From Fidelibacterota bacterium (GTDB lineage: Bacteria > Marinisomatota > Marinisomatia > Marinisomatales > TCS56), in NCBI GenBank assembly GCA_030634675.1, contig DAOWAH010000099.1, positions 1 through 6,418 on the forward strand: DNA of 6,418 nt, read 5' to 3'. The translations under genes were made by a program, and so were the position numbers. The notes beneath the pieces were generated by a model. It did no database searches. It saw only the letters and a list, made by a program, of their open reading frames with translations, and was not told where the DNA came from. The stretch's first letter is position 1. The number at the start of each line of letters is the position of its first letter. Below are positions 1-5,587 of the stretch, piece by piece.

Positions 1-1793
1 ACTTCCACGGCGCCGATATATGTTTCGGCCGAAGCCACCCGGTGAGCAGCGGGAGCGGTGATCTCAAAACCACCACCGAAACAGAATTGGAAGGGCACGG
101 CTACCACCGGCGCTGGCGAGAAACGGATCCGCTGGGCGATATCCTGGAAGAGCTTGCTGGTATTATTGAGATTATCATATTCACCATTTTCAGCATAACC
201 AAGAATCAGAGCCAGATTGGCTCCGACTGAGAAATTGCCGTTCTGGTGCCCCAGCACCATTCCTTTGTATTTGCCGCTGTAAATTAAATCCAATCCCTGG
301 TTGACCATATCCAGTAACGACCCGTCAATCGGGTTGAAACCCGGTGTTAGTATGGAATGGAATTCCACATCGATTACGCCGTCACCCAGATCGATCAGGC
401 TGGCACTCCAGCCCCGTTTGATCAGGTTGCCTTTCTGTTTCTCGAGCTTCAGGAAAATGGCTTTGGCAGATAGCGGTACGGCAGCGGTTTTTTTAGCTGG
501 CATATCGTAGTAGGTCCGGGCGCCCTCCTCGAAATCGTAGAATGAAGTGCGGCCACCGGCCAGCATTTCCGTGATCCAGGCTGGGATGTTTTTGCCCTCG
601 GCTTTCATCCTCTCCACTGCCCGTCTGACACCGATGGCATCCCAGGTTTCGAAGGGTCCCAGTTCCCAGCCGTAACCCCATTTCATGGCGTTATCGACAT
701 TGACGAGATCATCGCTGATTTCCGGGATGCGGTTGGCGGCGTAAATCAAGGTGGCCGACAGAATTTCCCAGAAGAATTTCCCGGCTTTGTCATCGCTGTA
801 GGTCAGAGCAGTAACTTTTTCACCGACGGTCTGGCGGTCTCTAGCCAGACGGAAACCGTCGAAGCGGACTTTCTTCTGCGCGCTGTATTCACCGGTTTGC
901 AGGTTGAGGGAATGAATCACGCCTTTATCAATTTTTTTGTAGAATCCGGCTTTGGTTTTCTGTCCCAGGTTACCGGCTTCGATCAGGTTTTTCAGGACAT
1001 CGGGAACCTGGAATAAATTGCGCTGCTCATCGCCTTCGCCTTTGTCGTAGCTGGTCTGAGCCACATGGGCCAGCGTATCAAGACCGACAATATCAGCGGT
1101 ACGGAAGGTGGCGCTTTTAGCCCGGCCGACGATCGTGCCGGTCAGCTTGTCCACTTCTTCCACCGTCATATTCATTTCCAGGGCTTGTTGGATGGTTTTC
1201 ATCATCCCGTAAACACCAATCCGATTGCCGATGAAATTGGGTGTATCCTTGGCGTGTACGATACCTTTGCCGAGGACATTTTCACCGAAATCGGCGATAA
1301 AATCATAGACTTCCTGATCGGTCTCGGTACCTTTCACCAGTTCCAGTAGGCGCATATAGCGCGGCGGATTAAAGAAATGGGTAATCAGGAAGCGGCTGCG
1401 GAATTTCTCCGGCAGGGTGCTAACCAGTTCAGCCAGCGGGATCCCGGAAGTATTCGAGCTGATGATAACCGAATCCTTGAGATAGGGAGCGATATTGCCA
1501 AAGACTTTTTCCTTAATGTCCAGCCGTTCGGCCACCGCTTCCAGAATCCAGTCGGCGTCTTTCAATAATTCCAGATGATCGGCGTAATTGCAGGGTGTGA
1601 TCAGCTGGGTATTTTTCGGTTTATAGAGTGGAGCCGGTTTCAGCTTACCTAACATATCCACCCCTTTTTCCGCCAGTTCCTGGCTGATGTCGAACAGGAG
1701 CGAGGGGATGCCGGCATTGGCCAGATGTCCGGCCAACTGGGCGCCCATGACTCCCGCGCCCAGCACGGCTACTTTTTCAATTTTATTTGACAT
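1..1793 (-). CDS. fadN: 3-hydroxyacyl-CoA dehydrogenase / enoyl-CoA hydratase, FadN type (3'-truncated by window edge)
   Basis: Bifunctional beta-oxidation enzyme that hydrates 2-enoyl-CoA and oxidises the resulting 3-hydroxyacyl-CoA with NAD+. From the ATG at 1793 the frame is open to the left edge, giving 597 residues; B. subtilis FadN is about 790, so roughly 190-200 C-terminal residues are probably outside. Visible: an N-terminal Rossmann fold with GAGVMG at 12-17 and acidic D35; the dehydrogenase signature HFFNPP at 139-144 with catalytic H139 and partner E151 (H+12); the helical dehydrogenase C-terminal region at about 190-430; and a crotonase domain from about 470. In that domain NFSVGAN lies at 520-526, GGGFE gives E577 (Glu-144 equivalent of rat hydratase), and YIGAVE gives E597 (Glu-164 equivalent), with the expected spacing of 20. 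The domain order, dehydrogenase first and hydratase last, is that of FadN and opposite to E. coli FadB. It is the last visible gene of the operon, 17 bp after the thiolase stop. No internal stops or frameshifts were seen in translation by hand. Confidence 0.94.
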   Translation of the reverse strand, partial: MSNKIEKVAVLGAGVMGAQLAGHLANAGIPSLLFDISQELAEKGVDMLGKLKPAPLYKPKNTQLITPCNYADHLELLKDADWILEAVAERLDIKEKVFGNIAPYLKDSVIISSNTSGIPLAELVSTLPEKFRSRFLITHFFNPPRYMRLLELVKGTETDQEVYDFIADFGENVLGKGIVHAKDTPNFIGNRIGVYGMMKTIQQALEMNMTVEEVDKLTGTIVGRAKSATFRTADIVGLDTLAHVAQTSYDKGEGDEQRNLFQVPDVLKNLIEAGNLGQKTKAGFYKKIDKGVIHSLNLQTGEYSAQKKVRFDGFRLARDRQTVGEKVTALTYSDDKAGKFFWEILSATLIYAANRIPEISDDLVNVDNAMKWGYGWELGPFETWDAIGVRRAVERMKAEGKNIPAWITEMLAGGRTSFYDFEEGARTYYDMPAKKTAAVPLSAKAIFLKLEKQKGNLIKRGWSASLIDLGDGVIDVEFHSILTPGFNPIDGSLLDMVNQGLDLIYSGKYKGMVLGHQNGNFSVGANLALILGYAENGEYDNLNNTSKLFQDIAQRIRFSPAPVVAVPFQFCFGGGFEITAPAAHRVASAETYIGAVE

Positions 1794-1804
1794 GACTGAT
1801 TTCA

Positions 1805-1812
1805 CTCCCCTT
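1805..1812 (-). promoter_or_regulatory. Ribosome binding site of fadN, touching the fadA stop
   Basis: The minus strand reads TAAGGGGAG followed by 11 nt and then the ATG at 1793. The purine-rich AAGGGGAG begins inside the thiolase TAA stop codon (1813-1811), so ribosomes ending fadA arrive at the fadN initiation site. This supports the chosen start and translational coupling. The spacer is slightly longer than the usual optimum. Confidence 0.65.
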
Positions 1813-2941
1813 AGCGCTTGATGATGGTGGCAATGCCCTGCCCGGAACCGATGCACATGGTAGCGAGGCCGGTATGGGTGTCCTGCTGTTCCATGACATT
1901 GATCAGGGTCGCCAGGATCCGTGCTCCCGAGCAACCTAAAGGATGCCCTAGGGCGATCGCGCCGCCATTCAGATTAATCTTGTTGATATCCCAGCCCCCG
2001 GTACGGATCACATAGAGCGATTGGGCCGCGAAGGCTTCGTTCAGTTCGATGGTTTCGATATCATCCATCGTCAATCCGGCCTTAGTTAGTGCTTTTTCAG
2101 TCGCCGGCAGGGGACCCATGCCCATTCGTGTCCAGTCTACACCGGCCACAGCCCGGCTGACGATTTCAGCCCGGATTTGCAGGTTGTTAGCTTTAGCGAA
2201 ATCTTCACTGGTAATGAGAATTGCGGCGGCACCGATTGAAATCGGACTACTGGTAGCGGCGGTAATGGAGCCATTCTCAAGGAAGGCTGGCCGCAGAGAT
2301 TTGATTTTCTCTAGGTCTGGCTCCCGAGGACCTTCGTCCTTTTCGACGGTGGTCTCACCATAGACATCGATGAGAACGATTTCATTGTCGAAATTTCCCG
2401 AAGCGTGGGCTTTCAGCGCTTTTTCGTGGGAAGCGATAGCAAAAGCTTCCTGGTCTTCGCGACTGATGTTCAGATCGTTGGCCAGATTTTCAGCTGTTTC
2501 GCCCATGCCGATATAGAATTCCTGCTCAGCCAGTTCTGAATTAAAATCGGGACTGAATCCGCCCATGGGTACCGAGAACATATCTTCGACACCGGCTGTG
2601 ATGGCGCAGTCAATATCCCCGGATACGATAGCAGTACTCAATTGATGCAAGGTATCCATTGATGAGCCGCAGAAGCGATTAGTGACCTTACCCGGGACTT
2701 CCTTGGGCAGGCCGGCCAGAATTCCCACCGAGCGACCCATAATCATCCCCTGGGGGCCTTCGGGAAAAGCGCAACCGAGGCTCAGGTCTTCCACCAATTC
2801 GGGTTTAAGATTAGGGTTGCGAGCAAGTAGGGCTTTAATAACCTGGGCCGTGAGATCATCAGCCCGCATACCGACCAGTTCACCATTTTTAATTCCAATG
2901 GGTGAACGCACTGCATCGACTATAACAGATTTTTTACTCAT
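1811..2941 (-). CDS. fadA: Acetyl-CoA C-acyltransferase (3-ketoacyl-CoA thiolase), FadA type
   Basis: Last step of beta-oxidation: cleaves 3-ketoacyl-CoA with CoA to acetyl-CoA and a shortened acyl-CoA; cytosolic. The 376 residues cover a complete thiolase fold, slightly shorter than the usual 385-395. Catalytic residues are all present: nucleophile C91 in NRFCGSSM (88-95), NEAF at 301-304, H333 in GHPLGCSG, and C363 in CIGSGQG (363-369). The CGSSM box, the NLNGGAIALGHPLGCSGARI run (324-342, approximate) and the near-C-terminal CIGxGQGIAT match what I recall of E. coli FadA better than B. subtilis FadA, which has CSSGL at the nucleophile. One oddity is I236 in SPISIGAAA, where most thiolases have Asp in the SDGAA motif. 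The gene lies 9 bp after fadE and 17 bp before fadN. A biosynthetic acetoacetyl-CoA thiolase is a less likely alternative given the neighbours. Confidence 0.95.
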   Translation of the reverse strand: MSKKSVIVDAVRSPIGIKNGELVGMRADDLTAQVIKALLARNPNLKPELVEDLSLGCAFPEGPQGMIMGRSVGILAGLPKEVPGKVTNRFCGSSMDTLHQLSTAIVSGDIDCAITAGVEDMFSVPMGGFSPDFNSELAEQEFYIGMGETAENLANDLNISREDQEAFAIASHEKALKAHASGNFDNEIVLIDVYGETTVEKDEGPREPDLEKIKSLRPAFLENGSITAATSSPISIGAAAILITSEDFAKANNLQIRAEIVSRAVAGVDWTRMGMGPLPATEKALTKAGLTMDDIETIELNEAFAAQSLYVIRTGGWDINKINLNGGAIALGHPLGCSGARILATLINVMEQQDTHTGLATMCIGSGQGIATIIKR

Positions 2942-2947
2942 GATTAA

Positions 2948-2953
2948 CTCCTA
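2948..2953 (-). promoter_or_regulatory. Ribosome binding site of fadA, overlapping the fadE stop codon
   Basis: The minus strand reads TAGGAG, then 6 nt, then the ATG at 2941. The TAG is the fadE stop codon (2953-2951), so stop and Shine-Dalgarno sequence share bases. This fixes the fadA start and implies translational coupling of fadE and fadA. Confidence 0.8.
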
Positions 2954-4738
2954 AAATGGATATTTTTGTTGGGTGTAAATTGCTTCGGCAATCTGCCGCT
3001 TGAGACCGAAAATATCAGTCTTGGGCAACATACATTTTTGAAAGATGCGCAGTTTATCAACTACATTGGGAGGTAAATTCCCGCGATAAACTCCGTTCCA
3101 TCCGGCCAGCGCCATATTCATTAACTGGATACTTACTTCAGCGGAATGGACTCTTGCGATGTCAATCAGAGTATTGTTGCTGCCGTCGGATTCCATTACT
3201 TGCTGCACCCGCGCGATAGTACTATCAGCCGTATAAAGCAGGATAAACATATTGGCCAGGATTTCCATCAATTGCTGCTGATGTTTTAAATCCTGTCCGA
3301 ATTCACACAAAGCTTCATTGAACAAATCGGCCGCCAGCCTCTTACCGGTTTCAATGGCCTTGATCTCATCAGCAAAAATCCCTGCGGTGATAAGGTCATC
3401 TTGCCCGGCTAGGAAGGCTTCAATCATGGTGTTGTAATCCCGGATTGGTAATTCTTCCATCAGGGCTTTTTTCATCATATAGCCGGTAATAATCTGACGA
3501 TTGATCTCATTGGTGCCTTCCCAAATCCGATCTATACGAGTATCGCGGTAAGGCGCTGCCATGGGATATTCCTCACTGAAACCGTAACCCCCCAGAATCT
3601 GTATACCCGTATCGGCGCAGAATCCAAAAGATTCGCTAAGATATACTTTGACCATCGATGATTCAATGGCAAAGCGCTCGGTAGCTTCCCCGTCCTGGAG
3701 GTAGTAGTCTGGTGCGGTTTTATCTAAGGTATCGACTTGATCCTGGATCAGACCGATTGTGCGGTAAGCCATACTGTCGCAGGTGTAGGTGCGGATCACC
3801 ATGTCAGCTACTTTGCCTTTGATGGCGTCGAAGTGGGCAATGGGTTGACCGAATTGCCGCCGTTCCAAAGCGTATTTGACCGATTCCCCGATCACACTTT
3901 TACACCCACCCAGATCAGCGGTGCCCAGTTTAAAGCGACCTAGATTAAGGACGTTAAATGCAATCGTAGCCCCTTTGCCAACTTCGTAGAGCAGGTTTTC
4001 CACCGGCACCTGCGCATCGATAAATTTCAAAGGAACAGTGGAAGAACCCTTCATGCCCAGCTTCTTTTCTTCGGTGCCGATTTCAAAACCGGGCATCCCA
4101 CGCTCAAGTATAAAGGCTGAAAACTTAGTGCCATCAACCTGGGCGAAAACGGTGAAAACCTCAGCCCAACCACCGTTAGTTATAAACTGTTTTTCACCAT
4201 TTAAAATCCAGTGTTTGCCGTCCTCTGACAGAACGGCGGAAGTTTTTCCGGATAGGGCATCGGAACCAGCGGATGGTTCGGTTAAAGCATAAGCTCCCAT
4301 CCATTCCCCGGAACCCAGTTTAGGCAGATATTTTTCTTTTTGCTCAGGTGTCCCGAACCAGACGATCGGTAAGGATCCAATACCGACGTGGGCTAAGATC
4401 GTAGCCGTGAAAGAAGCATTGAAACCGGCGCTAAGGGCTTCCACCATCAGAGCTGAGGTGATTTTGTCCAGTTCCAGGCCGCCGTATTTTTCCGGAATGT
4501 CAATAGCGAGAAGACCAAGTTCGCCCATTTCATGAAATAATTCAAATACCAGATCCTTGTCAAATGCGTTCAATCTGTCGCTATTAGGCTTGACCCTTTC
4601 CACGGCAAAATCGGTAATCATCTGAAAGATTTCTCTTTGTTCGTCGTTGAATTTTTCCCGTGTAAAGATTGGTTTCGATCCAATCATTTCGGTTAAAAAC
4701 CGACCGCCGGTATTGCGGTAGGTTATGGTGTCACTCAT
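2951..4738 (-). CDS. fadE: Acyl-CoA dehydrogenase, FadE/VLCAD-like
   Basis: Flavoprotein for the first step of beta-oxidation: removes two hydrogens from a (long-chain) acyl-CoA to give trans-2-enoyl-CoA, passing electrons to ETF. Length 595 residues from the ATG at 4738, close to B. subtilis FadE (about 594) and well above the ~380 of short/medium-chain enzymes, because of an extra helical C-terminal region from about residue 425, as in VLCAD. Visible: N-terminal helical domain to about 145; signature AYALTEPSAGSD near 149-160; beta domain with LNGEKQFITNGG near 179-190; the ERRQFGQPIAHFDAIK segment near 293-307; QILGGYGFSEEYP near 380-392; and the catalytic-base motif DRIWEGTNEINR with E407. 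The start is chosen at 4738, not the in-frame ATG at 4753, because GGAGG lies 8 nt before 4738 and nothing comparable precedes 4753. The start overlaps the end of the TetR gene by 8 bp. Substrate chain length is inferred only. Confidence 0.95.
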   Translation of the reverse strand: MSDTITYRNTGGRFLTEMIGSKPIFTREKFNDEQREIFQMITDFAVERVKPNSDRLNAFDKDLVFELFHEMGELGLLAIDIPEKYGGLELDKITSALMVEALSAGFNASFTATILAHVGIGSLPIVWFGTPEQKEKYLPKLGSGEWMGAYALTEPSAGSDALSGKTSAVLSEDGKHWILNGEKQFITNGGWAEVFTVFAQVDGTKFSAFILERGMPGFEIGTEEKKLGMKGSSTVPLKFIDAQVPVENLLYEVGKGATIAFNVLNLGRFKLGTADLGGCKSVIGESVKYALERRQFGQPIAHFDAIKGKVADMVIRTYTCDSMAYRTIGLIQDQVDTLDKTAPDYYLQDGEATERFAIESSMVKVYLSESFGFCADTGIQILGGYGFSEEYPMAAPYRDTRIDRIWEGTNEINRQIITGYMMKKALMEELPIRDYNTMIEAFLAGQDDLITAGIFADEIKAIETGKRLAADLFNEALCEFGQDLKHQQQLMEILANMFILLYTADSTIARVQQVMESDGSNNTLIDIARVHSAEVSIQLMNMALAGWNGVYRGNLPPNVVDKLRIFQKCMLPKTDIFGLKRQIAEAIYTQQKYPF

Positions 4739-5348
4739 TGTTGTTTCCTCCATTGGTATTCTTGACCAGTCCGGTCAGGATGAAGTTGGAAATAGTGTCG
4801 ATATACTCCGGTGCCGAAACACCGGGAACATCAAAAATTGCGAACCAGATGATTCCTTCAATGTTGACCATAATCGATAAGGCTGCGATTTTAGTGTCAA
4901 GAGGATCGAATTCCCCCGATTCGACCCCCTTGGCTAATATGTTTTCGATCAAATTCAGAAATTCAGTGTAGACCTTCTGCATCTTGATCCGGACGTCAGC
5001 ATCCCTGGCAGCCAAGGACCAGAATTCCATCATAGCTTTAAATGGCTGCGGATTTGTCTGATACTGATTTACAAAGAATTGGAATAATGCCCGTAATTGA
5101 TCGGCAGCAGGCAGGTCTTCTTCAACAATGTGGTTCAGGGTAGCGCTATATTTAAAGACCCAATGGTTGACGAGGGAGAGGTAGACTTCCTTTTTGGATT
5201 TATAATACCAGTAGATGGCGCCTTTGCTTAGACCCGCTACGCGGACAATGTCATCTATACGACTTTTCTCGTAGCCTTTTTCAACTATTACGTCGAGAGC
5301 GGCTGAAAGGATTTGTTCGCGGCGCTGGTCTTCTTTGGAATTAGCCAT
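4731..5348 (-). CDS. TetR-family transcriptional repressor, probable fatty-acid-degradation regulator
   Basis: Predicted DNA-binding, ligand-responsive repressor of 205 residues, the usual TetR-family size. The N-terminal domain (about 8-58) has the canonical helix-turn-helix with the family hallmark: IDDIVRVAGLSKGAIYWYYKSKKEVY, roughly residues 31-56 (written here as position 31-50 IDDIVRVAGLSKGAIYWYYK). The C-terminal part (about 60-200) is helical and variable, fitting a ligand pocket and dimer interface. It is the first gene of the operon; its TGA stop (4733-4731) lies inside the fadE start region. A 30-bp palindrome overlaps its own promoter, so autorepression and repression of fadE-fadA-fadN are likely. 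By context and family precedent (B. subtilis FadR is also TetR-type and acyl-CoA-responsive) the inducer is probably a long-chain acyl-CoA, but no residue seen here proves that. The ATG at 5348 is the only start that keeps the full binding domain; it lacks a Shine-Dalgarno sequence. Confidence 0.93.
   Translation of the reverse strand: MANSKEDQRREQILSAALDVIVEKGYEKSRIDDIVRVAGLSKGAIYWYYKSKKEVYLSLVNHWVFKYSATLNHIVEEDLPAADQLRALFQFFVNQYQTNPQPFKAMMEFWSLAARDADVRIKMQKVYTEFLNLIENILAKGVESGEFDPLDTKIAALSIMVNIEGIIWFAIFDVPGVSAPEYIDTISNFILTGLVKNTNGGNNNE
4747..4751 (-). promoter_or_regulatory. Ribosome binding site that sets the fadE start
   Basis: GGAGG on the minus strand with an 8-nt spacer to the ATG at 4738. 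It lies within the last codons of the TetR gene. A start at 4753 would place this site inside the coding sequence, so 4738 is the better start. Confidence 0.85.
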
Positions 5349-5377
5349 TAAATAAACCGACTGGTCGGTCTATTTTA
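5348..5377. promoter_or_regulatory. Palindromic operator, probable autoregulatory site of the TetR-family repressor
   Basis: Perfect 6-bp arms ACCGAC (5356-5361) and GTCGGT (5364-5369) flank a 2-bp centre. Allowing two mismatches, the symmetry extends to 14 bp per arm (5348-5361 and 5364-5377, 12 of 14 matching). The right arm covers the -10 box of the operon promoter and the left arm ends at the first base of the regulator start codon, so a bound dimer would block RNA polymerase. Assignment to the adjacent TetR protein is inference from position and symmetry. Confidence 0.85.
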
Positions 5378-5400
5378 GATAGCGGGTAATTTATTGTCAA
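5372..5400 (-). promoter_or_regulatory. Sigma70-type promoter of the tetR-fadE-fadA-fadN operon
   Basis: On the minus strand TTGACA (5400-5395), a 17-bp spacer, and TAAAAT (5377-5372): a perfect -35 and a one-mismatch -10 at ideal spacing. Transcription should begin near 5366-5364, giving a leader of only about 16 nt before the ATG at 5348. The palindromic operator covers the -10 box and start site. Confidence 0.85.
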
Positions 5401-5526
5401 GTGAAATCGGAATAAGACATAGCAAAAATTGATTGATCATTGATCATAATTAAGGTTCTGTGAGAATGGTGGAAAGGGCTCAGATATAACATAAATTAAA
5501 ACGGGTCGGGTTGGTCGGGAAAAGCT

Positions 5527-5581
5527 TATTTCAATTCTCGATAATAACTTGTATCAATTCACTTGAAATAATAGAATTGAG
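5527..5581. repeat. Overlapping AT-rich inverted repeats downstream of the barrel-like gene
   Basis: Three perfect pairings are possible: TTATTTCAA (5527-5535) with TTGAAATAA (5564-5572); TCAATTCT (5532-5539) with AGAATTGA (5574-5581); and TCAATTC (5555-5561) with GAATTGA (5575-5581, 13-nt loop). The first two share bases at 5532-5535 and cannot form together. Starting 7 bp after the stop at 5588, they may be a weak transcription terminator or RNA end structure for the upstream gene, but the stems contain few GC pairs and only a four-T run follows, so a strong intrinsic terminator is not supported. Confidence 0.45.
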
Positions 5582-5587
5582 TGCAAC

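Larger units (their letters stand above)
5349..5587. other. Intergenic region between the barrel-like gene and the fad operon
   Basis: 239 bp, AT-rich, without a credible reading frame on either strand. Its left part holds the operon promoter and operator. Further right are a TGATCA pair (5434-5446), two GGTCGGG direct repeats (5504-5519) and overlapping AT-rich inverted repeats (5527-5581) just behind the upstream gene. No tRNA or known riboswitch was recognised. Confidence 0.8.

Noticed and set aside
493..681. Minus-strand 62-codon frame inside fadN
   Set aside because: It is in a different frame from the continuous FadN reading, which passes through this region without a stop.
1065..1349. 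Plus-strand frame of 94 codons opposite fadN, and similar ones at 42-230, 301-510 and 1377-1568
   Set aside because: The opposite strand is clearly FadN throughout, with conserved dehydrogenase and hydratase motifs; these frames are shadows of its codon pattern.
1..1793. fadN as a pseudogene because it has no stop in the window
   Set aside because: The frame is uninterrupted and simply reaches the left edge in the middle of the hydratase domain, with all visible catalytic residues intact.
2049..2363. Plus-strand frames opposite fadA and fadE (2049-2363, 2682-2954, 3737-3943, 4038-4292, 4669-4971)
   Set aside because: All are antisense to well-supported enzyme genes and lack independent coding signals.
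4739..4753. Alternative fadE start at the ATG at 4753, adding five residues
   Set aside because: The GGAGG ribosome site would fall inside the coding sequence, and no purine-rich sequence precedes 4753; the start at 4738 also gives the family-typical length.
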